Below are positions 53,547-61,632 of a DNA stretch of 64,000 nt, piece after piece; positions within the stretch are counted from its first letter, which is position 1, and every line of letters begins with the position of its first letter. The stretch is from Enterococcus_E cecorum_B (lineage in GTDB: Bacteria; Bacillota; Bacilli; Lactobacillales; Enterococcaceae). The notes below the pieces were generated by a model. The model had not been told where the DNA came from and ran no database searches. It saw nothing but the letters and a program-made list of their open reading frames with translations. The DNA lies in assembly GCA_946499615.1 (NCBI GenBank), contig CAMMST010000005.1, positions 21,968 to 85,967 on the forward strand, given 5' to 3'. A program made the position numbers and the translations under genes.

Positions 53547-54533
53547 TTATATGGTGTCACCATTAAAGATTGAGTTTTTAACAATGACGTAATCTACTTT
53601 ACGAATCGCTTCTAAATCTTTACCCCCGGCATAAGATATAGATGATTGTAAGTCTTGTTGCATTTCAATCAATGTATCTTTTAATGAACCTTTATGTTGA
53701 ATCCAAATTTTCTTTCCTTCAACATTTTTCCGTTCCCCTTTTTGGAATTCAGAGGCCGATCCAAAATACTCTTTATAAACGATGCCATTTTCTACTTTCG
53801 TTTCACCTGGAGATTCTTCATGACCAGCAAATAATGAACCAATCATGACCATCGCAGCACCAAAACGAACAGACTTAGCAATATCTCCATGGGTACGGAT
53901 TCCCCCATCAGCAATAATTGGTTTACGAGCCGCCTTAGCACACCAACGTAGAGCTGCTAATTGCCAACCACCAGTACCAAATCCGGTTTTAATTTTCGTG
54001 ATACAAACTTTGCCTGGTCCGATCCCTACTTTTGTTGCATCCGCGCCAGCATTTTCTAATTCACGAATAGCTTCAGGGGTACCAACGTTTCCAGCAATTA
54101 CAAAAGAGTCTGGCAAATATTTTTTGATATGTTGAATCATATTAATGACAGAATTTGCATGACCATGAGCAATATCAATCGTAATATAATCAGGAACAAG
54201 ATTTTCTTTTGCCAAGGTTTCGATAAAAGTATACTCCCCTTGTTTAACCCCTACAGAAATAGAAGTAATCAAACCTTTTGCTTGCATTTTTTTAATAAAT
54301 GGAATGCGTGCTTCTTCATCAAAACGATGCATAATATAGAAATAGCCGTTTTCCGCTAAAAATTCTGCAATTTTATCATCAATAATGGTTTGCATATTCG
54401 CTGGAACGACTGGCATTCTAAAAGTATGTTTGCCTAGAGTCACGCTCGTATCACATTCTGAACGACTATTGACAATACACTTATTAGGTATTAATTGGAT
54501 ATCCTCATAATCAAAAACTTTCATTTCGAACAT
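53547..54533 (-). CDS. guaC: GMP reductase
   Basis: Converts GMP to IMP with NADPH, letting the cell make adenine nucleotides from guanine. 328 residues. TIM barrel with IADGGIRTHGDIAKSVRFGA (about residue 213), catalytic cysteine in VGIGPGKVCITK (about residue 175; threonine follows), EYFGSASEFQ (about 258) and no CBS insertion, which distinguishes it from IMP dehydrogenase. Bacillus/Enterococcus long-type GuaC. Start ATG 54533 follows GAGAGG at 10 nt; a second ATG is 3 codons in. Monocistronic with its own promoter. Confidence 0.95.
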   Translation of the reverse strand: MFEMKVFDYEDIQLIPNKCIVNSRSECDTSVTLGKHTFRMPVVPANMQTIIDDKIAEFLAENGYFYIMHRFDEEARIPFIKKMQAKGLITSISVGVKQGEYTFIETLAKENLVPDYITIDIAHGHANSVINMIQHIKKYLPDSFVIAGNVGTPEAIRELENAGADATKVGIGPGKVCITKIKTGFGTGGWQLAALRWCAKAARKPIIADGGIRTHGDIAKSVRFGAAMVMIGSLFAGHEESPGETKVENGIVYKEYFGSASEFQKGERKNVEGKKIWIQHKGSLKDTLIEMQQDLQSSISYAGGKDLEAIRKVDYVIVKNSIFNGDTI

Positions 54534-54559
54534 AGTATTTCATCCTCTCAGATAATGAA

Positions 54560-54572
54560 AATATTCGGTATG
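54560..54572 (-). promoter_or_regulatory. weak PurBox-like site in the guaC leader
   Basis: Plus-strand AATATTCGGTATG matches the PurBox reverse consensus AWWGTTCGGWWWT at 11 of 13 positions. Confidence 0.3.
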
Positions 54573-54591
54573 ATTCACACACCAATAGCTA

Positions 54592-54620
54592 GTTTACCCA
54601 TAAACACTAAGATATTGCAA
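54592..54620 (-). promoter_or_regulatory. guaC: promoter of guaC
   Basis: Minus-strand TTGCAA (54620-54615), 18-nt spacer, TAAACT just upstream of CTATTGGTG. The -10 has 4 of 6 consensus bases. Confidence 0.5.
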
Positions 54621-54642
54621 TCATTTTTATTGTTTTTTTAGA

Positions 54643-54682
54643 CAAAAATAGCCGAATGTTCGGTTTTTAAACATTCGGCTAT
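54643..54682 (-). terminator. terminator after the aldo/keto reductase gene
   Basis: Arms TAGCCGAATGTT and AACATTCGGCTA, loop TTAAAAACCG-like, then TTTTTG on the minus strand. Strong. It contains a perfect PurBox on its loop and distal arm. Confidence 0.92.
54655..54667 (-). promoter_or_regulatory. perfect PurBox (PurR site) embedded in the terminator upstream of guaC
   Basis: Minus-strand AAAACCGAACATT matches the PurR consensus AWWWCCGAACWWT at all 13 positions. It lies about 35-45 bp upstream of the guaC -35, so its centre is about -76 to the expected start, which is where PurR acts as an activator in Lactococcus. Either a real guaC control site or an overlap forced by the hairpin sequence. 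Confidence 0.6.
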
Positions 54683-54693
54683 CTCTATATATT

Positions 54694-55608
54694 CTATGGT
54701 AGCATATTTCCCGCTGCCATATATAATTTATACCAATCTTCTTTTGATAATTGTACTTCACTTGCTTGTGCGATTTCTTCTAAACGTGAAGGTGTCATAG
54801 TACCAGCGATGACTTGCATATTCGCTGGATGACTTAAAATCCAAGCACTTGCTAATCCGGTTGGTGTAATACCATATTTTTCAGCCATTTCATCCATTGT
54901 TTGATTTAACTCTGGGAATTTTTCATTACCAATAAAGACGCCTTCAAAGAATCCATATTGATAAGGTGACCAAGCTTGAATCGTCATATCATGCAATCGA
55001 GAATATAGCAGAATCCCCCCATCATGATCAAAACTACCTTTTGATGTCATATTAACTTGCAATTCTTGATCAATCATCTCAGTGTGTTTTAAACCAAATT
55101 GTAATTGGTTCGCTACAAGTGGTTGTTTGACCGCTTTTTTCAAAAATTCGATATGATTTGGATTTTGATTACTTACGCCAAAATAGCGGACTTTTCCATC
55201 TTTATGTAACTGTTCGAAAGCTTCATTGACCTCAAACGGATCCATCCAAGTATCTGGACGATGTAATAATAATGAATCCAAATGATCTGTCTTTAAGCGT
55301 TGCAAACTCCCTTCTACAGCTTCAATGATATGTTTTTTAGAAAAGTCGAACATAACTCCTGGCACAATGCCGCATTTTGATTGAATAAATAAATTATCTC
55401 GTTTAATTGAAGTTTTTGCTAATGATTCAGCAAAAATCGTTTCGCATTCACCTTTACCATAAATATCTGCATGATCAATAAAAGTAATCCCATTTTCATA
55501 GGCAGTTTCGATCACTTTAACGGGGTCCTTTGCGCCATTTAATCGCATACAGCCCAAAACAACTGCAGATACTTCTTCATTTGTTGTGCCGAATTTCATT
55601 TTTTTCAT
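54694..55608 (-). CDS. aldo/keto reductase (YdhF/YqkF-like)
   Basis: 304-residue NADPH-dependent (beta/alpha)8 reductase, usual AKR length. Motifs: GITFIDHADIYGKGECE (about residue 36; Asp and catalytic Tyr), catalytic His in LLHRPD (about 117) and VIAGTMTPSRLEEI (about 270) near the NADP pocket. Substrate not inferable; aldehyde or ketone detoxification. The frame opens 27 codons higher; ATG 55608 after GAGGTG is preferred. Own promoter and terminator between purD and guaC; nothing suggests a link to purine metabolism. Confidence 0.88.
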   Translation of the reverse strand: MKKMKFGTTNEEVSAVVLGCMRLNGAKDPVKVIETAYENGITFIDHADIYGKGECETIFAESLAKTSIKRDNLFIQSKCGIVPGVMFDFSKKHIIEAVEGSLQRLKTDHLDSLLLHRPDTWMDPFEVNEAFEQLHKDGKVRYFGVSNQNPNHIEFLKKAVKQPLVANQLQFGLKHTEMIDQELQVNMTSKGSFDHDGGILLYSRLHDMTIQAWSPYQYGFFEGVFIGNEKFPELNQTMDEMAEKYGITPTGLASAWILSHPANMQVIAGTMTPSRLEEIAQASEVQLSKEDWYKLYMAAGNMLP

Positions 55609-55629
55609 GATAAACACCTCCAAAACAAA

Positions 55630-55658
55630 ATTGTAAAGCAAGTTAACAAGGATGTAAA
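55630..55658 (-). promoter_or_regulatory. promoter of the aldo/keto reductase gene
   Basis: Minus-strand TTTACA (55658-55653), 17-nt spacer, TACAAT (55635-55630). A perfect 12-bp palindrome TAAAGCGCTTTA (55655-55666) overlaps the -35. Confidence 0.75.
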
Positions 55659-55692
55659 GCGCTTTATTTTGACTGGTAAAAATTCTCAAATG

Positions 55693-55717
55693 AAAAAGGC
55701 AGCACAGTGGCTACCTT
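55693..55717 (-). terminator. terminator of the purine operon
   Basis: Arms AAGGTAGC and GCTGCCTT around CACTGT, then TTTTTC on the minus strand, 6 nt past the purD stop. Confidence 0.88.
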
Positions 55718-55723
55718 AAACAT

Positions 55724-56980
55724 TTATTTTAATGCTTTAAAACCAATATCTTTACGGTAAAAGAATTGCGATAAATCATACCGGTTTAAATATTCATAGG
55801 CTTTTTGTTGGGCATCAGCTAAATTTGTTCCCTGAGAAGTAACTAAAAATACGCGACCGCCACTTGAAACCATTTGCTCTTTCTTGGCTGTAACCCCTGC
55901 ATAATACACTGTTTGTTCCTCAGTATTTTGCATCTCAGGCAAAACAATATTTTTTTCATAATCAGCTGGATAGCCCGGAGCTGCAACCACTACGCCAAGT
56001 GTTGCAAAATCATACCAAGTAATATCTGGTTGACGATTATTTAATAAATCATCAATAATTTGTGCTAAACTTATTTTTAATCGTGGTAAAACAACTTGAG
56101 TTTCAGGATCGCCAAAACGCGCATTAAATTCGATGACTTTAGGACCTTCTTTAGTGGCTATCAACCCAGCATATAAGATACCTGTAAATGGCGTCTTGCG
56201 GTCAACCATACCATCTGCTGCCTTTTGTACAATTTCTTTAATCGCTGTTTGGACCATTGATTCTGGAATCTGAGGAACGGGTGAATAAGCGCCCATGCCA
56301 CCCGTGTTTGGGCCTTTATCCCCATCAAAAATCCGTTTATGATCTTGCGCAATCACCATCGGATAGACTTCATTTTCCTTTACAAAAGACAGTAACGAAA
56401 ATTCTTCACCGTCTAAAAACTCTTCAACGACCACTTTTGCAGAACTTGCTCCAAATTTATGATCCAACAGCATATCTTCTAAGGCTTCTAGTGCTTCTTG
56501 TTCAGTCATTGCAACAACCACACCTTTACCTGCAGCAAGACCATCTGCTTTTATCACAATTGGTGCCCCATTTTCTAGAACATAGGCTTTAGCAGCTTCA
56601 AAATCAGAAAATGTTTGATATTTCGCAGTCGGAATGTGATAATCACGCATTAATTGTTTGGCAAAATCTTTTGAACCTTCAATCATCGCCGCTTGTTGAT
56701 TAGGTCCGAAAATCTTTAGACCAGCTGCTTGAAAATCATCGACAATCCCATTTAATAAAGGAATTTCAGGCCCAACAAACGTCCAGTCAATCTGATGTTC
56801 TTTAACAAACTGAATCAAAGCCGGATGATTATCTTCAGCAATATCAACAAGTTGAACCCCATCTTTTTGCATACCAGGATTTCCTTTTGCGCAAAAAACA
56901 GTATCCACTTGAGGATCTTCTAATAATTTACGACAAATCGCATGTTCGCGACCTCCGCTACCAATGACTAATAATTTCAT
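55724..56980 (-). CDS. purD: phosphoribosylamine--glycine ligase
   Basis: Second step of IMP synthesis: couples glycine to phosphoribosylamine with ATP. 418 residues; N-terminal LLVIGSGGREHAI, ATP-grasp IVIKADGLAAGKGVVVA (about residue 140), GGMGAYSPVP (about 226) and IEFNARFGDPETQ (about 285). Last gene of the operon, 15 nt after purH. Confidence 0.96.
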   Translation of the reverse strand: MKLLVIGSGGREHAICRKLLEDPQVDTVFCAKGNPGMQKDGVQLVDIAEDNHPALIQFVKEHQIDWTFVGPEIPLLNGIVDDFQAAGLKIFGPNQQAAMIEGSKDFAKQLMRDYHIPTAKYQTFSDFEAAKAYVLENGAPIVIKADGLAAGKGVVVAMTEQEALEALEDMLLDHKFGASSAKVVVEEFLDGEEFSLLSFVKENEVYPMVIAQDHKRIFDGDKGPNTGGMGAYSPVPQIPESMVQTAIKEIVQKAADGMVDRKTPFTGILYAGLIATKEGPKVIEFNARFGDPETQVVLPRLKISLAQIIDDLLNNRQPDITWYDFATLGVVVAAPGYPADYEKNIVLPEMQNTEEQTVYYAGVTAKKEQMVSSGGRVFLVTSQGTNLADAQQKAYEYLNRYDLSQFFYRKDIGFKALK

Positions 56981-56995
56981 CGCTCAAGTCCTTTC

Positions 56996-58537
56996 TTAAT
57001 GTCTAAAGTGACGAACATTGGTAAATACCATAGCAATACCATATTTATCCGCCATATCAATCGAATCTTGGTCTTTAATACTTCCGCCAGGTTGCACGAT
57101 TGCTTTAATGCCATTTTGTGCAGCATATTCAACTGAGTCACTCATTGGGAAGAATGCATCAGAACTCATCACGGCACCTTCAAGTTTACCAGCTGCCTTC
57201 GCTTGTTCCACTGCAATTTTAACAGACCCCACACGATTCATTTGACCCGCACCGACACCGACTGTTTGATTGTCTTTTGCAAGTAAAATCGCATTAGACT
57301 TCACATGTTTCACAGCCTTCCAAGCAAAGGTTAACGCTTCTACTTCTTCTTTCGTTGGTTGACGTTTGGTAACCACTTGCCAACTTTCAGGATTTTCTTC
57401 GATTACATCTTGGTTTTGAACTAATAAACCACCAAGAACAGAAACAAATTCATTTTCTTCGGTATTCTTTTCTGAAAAGTCCAACGTTAATAGACGCAAA
57501 TTTTTCTTTTGAGATAATAATTCTAAAGCATCGTCCTCAAAACTTGGCGCAATGATTAATTCAAGGAAGATTGGACGCATCACTTCAGCAGTTTTTAAAT
57601 CAACTGGACGATTTAATACAATAATCCCACCAAAGATCGATACTGGATCGGCATCAAAACAGCGATCAAAAGCTTCCTTAATCGTTGAACCTGTACCGAT
57701 ACCACATGGATTCATATGTTTTAAAGCCACTGCAGTTGGTTCGTCAAATTCACGAATGATACGAATTGCCGCATCCGCATCTTTAATATTGTTATAAGAC
57801 AATTCTTTCCCATTCAATTGTTTTGCGCTAGCCATCGAATACGCCTTTGGTAAAGCGCAACGGTAGAATGAAGCCTGTTGATGACTATTTTCACCATAAC
57901 GTAAAGTTTGACGTAAATCATAAGTAAGCGTTAATTTTTCAGGTGTCGTTACGCCTACAATTTCACTGAAATACTGCGCAATCAAGGCATCGTAGCTAGC
58001 TGTATGGCGGAAAGTTTTCGCCGCTAAAGCTTTACGGGTTTCAAGACTTGTTTGACCTTCTGCTTTAAGTTCTGCAGCTACTTTTTCATAATCACTAGGG
58101 TCTACAATAACTGTTACACTTGCAAAGTTTTTCGCCGCTGAACGTAACATACTTGGTCCACCGATATCAATATTTTCAATCGCATCCGCTTCAGTAACAT
58201 TTGGTTTTAAAATGGTTTCTTTAAATGGATATAAATTAACAACCACAAAATCAATCGGTGTAATATCATGAGCTTTCATCGCATCCATATGTGTGGCTAA
58301 ATCACGACGAGCAAGTAATCCACCATGAATTTTTGGATGTAAAGTCTTCACTCGGCCATCCATCATTTCAGGAAAACCAGTCACTTCTTCAATCCCAATT
58401 GTTGGCACGCCATGTTCATCTAAAGCTTTTTTGGTACCACCAGTTGAGATGATTTCGATACCAGCATCAACTAACACTTTCGCAAAATCGACTAAGCCAG
58501 TTTTATCAGATACACTTAATAATGCACGTCTTTTCAT
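56996..58537 (-). CDS. purH: bifunctional AICAR formyltransferase / IMP cyclohydrolase
   Basis: Last two steps of IMP synthesis. 513 residues from the chosen start: MGS-like IMP cyclohydrolase domain (about 1-150; SVSDKTGLVDFAK, ISTGGTKKAL, MMDGRVKTLHPKIHGGLLAR) and formyltransferase domain with the catalytic Lys-His motif VALKHMNPCGIGTG (about 265). The frame is open 12 codons higher overlapping purN; ATG 58537 gives the family start MKRRALLSVSD and is chosen, though its GGGG site is 12 nt away. Confidence 0.95.
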   Translation of the reverse strand: MKRRALLSVSDKTGLVDFAKVLVDAGIEIISTGGTKKALDEHGVPTIGIEEVTGFPEMMDGRVKTLHPKIHGGLLARRDLATHMDAMKAHDITPIDFVVVNLYPFKETILKPNVTEADAIENIDIGGPSMLRSAAKNFASVTVIVDPSDYEKVAAELKAEGQTSLETRKALAAKTFRHTASYDALIAQYFSEIVGVTTPEKLTLTYDLRQTLRYGENSHQQASFYRCALPKAYSMASAKQLNGKELSYNNIKDADAAIRIIREFDEPTAVALKHMNPCGIGTGSTIKEAFDRCFDADPVSIFGGIIVLNRPVDLKTAEVMRPIFLELIIAPSFEDDALELLSQKKNLRLLTLDFSEKNTEENEFVSVLGGLLVQNQDVIEENPESWQVVTKRQPTKEEVEALTFAWKAVKHVKSNAILLAKDNQTVGVGAGQMNRVGSVKIAVEQAKAAGKLEGAVMSSDAFFPMSDSVEYAAQNGIKAIVQPGGSIKDQDSIDMADKYGIAMVFTNVRHFRH

Positions 58538-58544
58538 GAGTTTT

Positions 58545-59135
58545 TTATTCCCCTTTTGATTTATTTTTTTCACTTTGAAGTAACACGTCTCTTAATACTT
58601 TTGGATACAAGCGATGTTCCGTTTGATGAATTTTTTCTTCCAGAGTTTCCAAGGTATCCTCTGGTAAAATCATCACAGGTTCTTGAGCGATAATCGGGCC
58701 GGTATCCACGCCATCATCAACCAAATGAACCGTAACCCCGGTAACTTTTACGCCATATTCATATGCATCTTTAATCCCATGCAAACCAGGAAAGCTAGGT
58801 AAAAGAGATGGATGAATATTTAAAATACGATTACTGTAATAAGAAAGTAGTGATTGACCGATAATACGCATATAGCCTGCCAAGACAATCAAATCGATTT
58901 CTTGTTCTTGCAATAACTGTAATAGCGCTTCTTCATAGGCTGCCTTATTTTCAAATTCTTTAACCTCAAAACTAAAGGCACGAACATTCAATCGTTGCGC
59001 ACGCTCAAGGACATAAGCATCATGATGATCACTAAAGACAAAGGCAAGTTCGCCAGGTAATAGTCCTGCTTGAAATTGGTGGGCTAAAGCTTCAAAATTA
59101 CTACCATTACCAGAAGCTAAAATAGCAACTCTCAT
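58545..59135 (-). CDS. purN: phosphoribosylglycinamide formyltransferase
   Basis: 10-formyl-THF-dependent third step. 196 residues; ILASGNGSNFEAL at the start, catalytic Asn/His/Asp pattern in NIHPSLLPSFPGLHG (about residue 106) and HLVDDGVDTGPIIAQ (about 136). Overlaps purM by 4 nt, so coupled. Confidence 0.95.
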   Translation of the reverse strand: MRVAILASGNGSNFEALAHQFQAGLLPGELAFVFSDHHDAYVLERAQRLNVRAFSFEVKEFENKAAYEEALLQLLQEQEIDLIVLAGYMRIIGQSLLSYYSNRILNIHPSLLPSFPGLHGIKDAYEYGVKVTGVTVHLVDDGVDTGPIIAQEPVMILPEDTLETLEEKIHQTEHRLYPKVLRDVLLQSEKNKSKGE

Positions 59136-60175
59136 CGGCCTTCCTCCACTATTTCTACACTATTGGTCGTTTTTTCAACCATTTTTCCGACAATGTAAGC
59201 TGTCTCTTGGTTTTCTTTTAGGATTTGCATCACTTCAGCCACTTTATCTTCACTAACTGCTAAAATCATCCCCAAGCCCATGTTGAAGATTTCAAACATT
59301 TCTTCATGTTTAAGCTGTCCATATTTTTCAAGACATTCAAAGATTGGCAATACCGGCCAAGTCCCCACTTGAATTTGTGCAGCTACGTCCTCGTTGAACA
59401 TTCTAGGCACATTTTCAATAAAGCCACCACCAGTAATATGCGCAACGCCATTGACTAATTGCTTTTTAATAAGTGGCAAAAGCGCTTTGACATAAATGCG
59501 AGTTGGTGTTAGTAAAACTTCTTTTAATGGTTGATTTAATTCTGGAAGGACCGTTTCACCGTTAAAGTCATTTTGCTCAAAAAAGACTTTACGTACAAGT
59601 GAATAGCCATTGGAATGAATCCCTGAAGAAGGCAAGCCAATTAATACATCCCCAGCTTTGACATTGGCTTTTTGAATTAAGGCTGATTTTTCGGCAATAC
59701 CCACTGCAAAGCCTGCCAAATCATAATCATCTTCACCATACATGCCAGGCATTTCCGCAGTTTCGCCCCCGATTAAAGCAGCATTTGCTTGGACACACCC
59801 ATCAGCTACACCGGCAACAACTTTTTCTAAACGTTCAGGAATATTTTTACCTGTGGCGATATAATCTAAGAAATACAGTGGTTCAGCACCTTGCGCGATA
59901 ATATCATTGACACACATTGCCACACAATCAATGCCAATGGTATCATGCATATCTTCTTGAATGGCAATCATCAATTTCGTACCGACACCATCTGTTCCGG
60001 AGACTAAGACAGGCTCTTTTACATTCAAGCTACTTAAATCAAAGCAACCTCCAAAGCCACCTAAAGCGCTCATCACTCCGAGGCGTTCAGTTTTTTGTAC
60101 ATGCTTTTGGATTCTTTTTACAACTTCATAGCCAGCTTCTACATCGACACCAGCTTTAGCATATGCATTGCCCAT
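59132..60175 (-). CDS. purM: phosphoribosylformylglycinamidine cyclo-ligase
   Basis: Fifth step: closes the imidazole ring with ATP. 347 residues, PurM fold: YAKAGVDVEAGYEVV at the start, VSGTDGVGTKLMIA (about residue 57), DDYDLAGFAVGI (about 156) and HITGGGFIENVPRM (about 240). 11 nt after purF. Confidence 0.96.
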   Translation of the reverse strand: MGNAYAKAGVDVEAGYEVVKRIQKHVQKTERLGVMSALGGFGGCFDLSSLNVKEPVLVSGTDGVGTKLMIAIQEDMHDTIGIDCVAMCVNDIIAQGAEPLYFLDYIATGKNIPERLEKVVAGVADGCVQANAALIGGETAEMPGMYGEDDYDLAGFAVGIAEKSALIQKANVKAGDVLIGLPSSGIHSNGYSLVRKVFFEQNDFNGETVLPELNQPLKEVLLTPTRIYVKALLPLIKKQLVNGVAHITGGGFIENVPRMFNEDVAAQIQVGTWPVLPIFECLEKYGQLKHEEMFEIFNMGLGMILAVSEDKVAEVMQILKENQETAYIVGKMVEKTTNSVEIVEEGR

Positions 60176-60186
60176 TTAATTTCTCC

Positions 60187-61632
60187 TTATCCTTTAAAAA
60201 ATTCTGTCTTTTCTTTTAACGATTGACGATATTGTTCTTCATAATCATACAATGGTGTTGGATAATCACCGTTAAAGTAAGCCATACACAAACCTGTATA
60301 TGGGGCATCAAAATTCAAACCTATCGCGTCAATTAAGCCTTGTTCACTTAAAAAGTTTAATGTGTCACAGCCAATCATTTCTCGTATCTGTTCAATCGTA
60401 TAATTAGCCGCAATCAATTCTTTACGCGTTTGAATATCAATTCCATAAAAACAAGGATATTTTAACGGTGGAGAAGCGATTCTTAAATGCACTTCTTTGG
60501 CTCCGGCTTCTTTTAATAATTGTACGATGCGACGACTGGTAGTCCCACGTACGATTGAATCATCCACTAATACCAATCTTTTTCCTTCCACAACTCCACG
60601 GACTGCAGATAATTTCATTCTAACGCCTTGTTCTCGTAGTTCTTGTGTTGGCTGAATAAAGGTTCTAGCAACATATTGATTTTTGACTAAGCCCATTTCA
60701 TACGGAATTCCTGAACTTTCGGCATATCCGCTCGCGGCAGAAAGTGAAGAATTCGGAACCCCGATAACCATATCTGCTTCTACTGGCGCTTCTTTTGCCA
60801 ATAAGCGGCCCATGTTTTTGCGCGCGGTATGCACATTAACCCCAGCAATATTCGAATCCGGACGGGCAAAATAGATAAATTCCATCGAACAAATGGCATA
60901 TTGTGTATCTGTGGTGTATTGGTCAATTTGAATACCTTCATCATTAATAATAATGATTTCACCTGGTTTGACATCACGTACAAACTTTGCGCCAATCACT
61001 TCTAAAGCACAAGTTTCCGAGGCAATCACATAAGCCCCATTTTTCATTTGTCCAATTGCTAGCGGTCGGAAACCATTTGGATCAAGCGCGGCAATCATCG
61101 CTTCTTCTGTCAGTAACAAGTAAGCAAAACCGCCTTTCACTTGATTCAAAGCTTCTTTTAACTGATCCACTAAAGTAGGTCGATGGCTTTTGCGAATTAA
61201 ATGCATCAAAATTTCAGTATCTGAATTTGAGTGGAAAATCGCCCCTTCTTGTTCTAGGCGTTTACGTAAACTTTTGGCATTGGTTAAATTCCCGTTATGC
61301 GCTAAACCATAGCTACCATTATAAAACTTAAATAAAAATGGTTGAATATTGTCTACACTGCCATTACCGGCCGTTGCATAACGCACATGCCCAATCGCAG
61401 CATTACCTACCAAGCGATTTAATTGCCGTTCATCTGCAAAAACCTCAGCCAATAAACCTAAATCGCGATGTCCATATAATTTTTCGCCATCAGTTGAAAC
61501 AATCCCAGCCCCTTCTTGGCCACGATGTTGTAAACTGTGAAGTCCGAAATAGGTCACCTTGCTAGCATCTGGATGTCCCCAAACGCCAAAGATGCCACAT
61601 TCTTCATTTAGACTTTTTACTTCATAAGACAC
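60187..61632 (-). CDS. purF: amidophosphoribosyltransferase
   Basis: First committed step: PRPP plus glutamine to phosphoribosylamine. 481 residues. A short leader MSYEVKSLNEE precedes the nucleophile Cys12 (NEECGIFGVW), matching the processed Bacillus-type enzyme. Glutaminase half (about 1-235) includes LQHRGQEGAGI; PRT half has VLVDDSIVRGTTSRR (about residue 358). Cysteines in the C-terminal part (for example FYGIDIQTRKEL and MIGCDTLNFLS) fit the Fe-S-containing form. GTG 61632 is chosen (10 nt after GGGAGG) over an upstream in-frame ATG; it overlaps the purL end. Confidence 0.95.
   Translation of the reverse strand: MSYEVKSLNEECGIFGVWGHPDASKVTYFGLHSLQHRGQEGAGIVSTDGEKLYGHRDLGLLAEVFADERQLNRLVGNAAIGHVRYATAGNGSVDNIQPFLFKFYNGSYGLAHNGNLTNAKSLRKRLEQEGAIFHSNSDTEILMHLIRKSHRPTLVDQLKEALNQVKGGFAYLLLTEEAMIAALDPNGFRPLAIGQMKNGAYVIASETCALEVIGAKFVRDVKPGEIIIINDEGIQIDQYTTDTQYAICSMEFIYFARPDSNIAGVNVHTARKNMGRLLAKEAPVEADMVIGVPNSSLSAASGYAESSGIPYEMGLVKNQYVARTFIQPTQELREQGVRMKLSAVRGVVEGKRLVLVDDSIVRGTTSRRIVQLLKEAGAKEVHLRIASPPLKYPCFYGIDIQTRKELIAANYTIEQIREMIGCDTLNFLSEQGLIDAIGLNFDAPYTGLCMAYFNGDYPTPLYDYEEQYRQSLKEKTEFFKG

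Noticed and set aside
54534..54640. Purine riboswitch in the guaC leader
   Set aside because: The leader is short and lacks the three-way junction core and conserved loops; no fit by eye.
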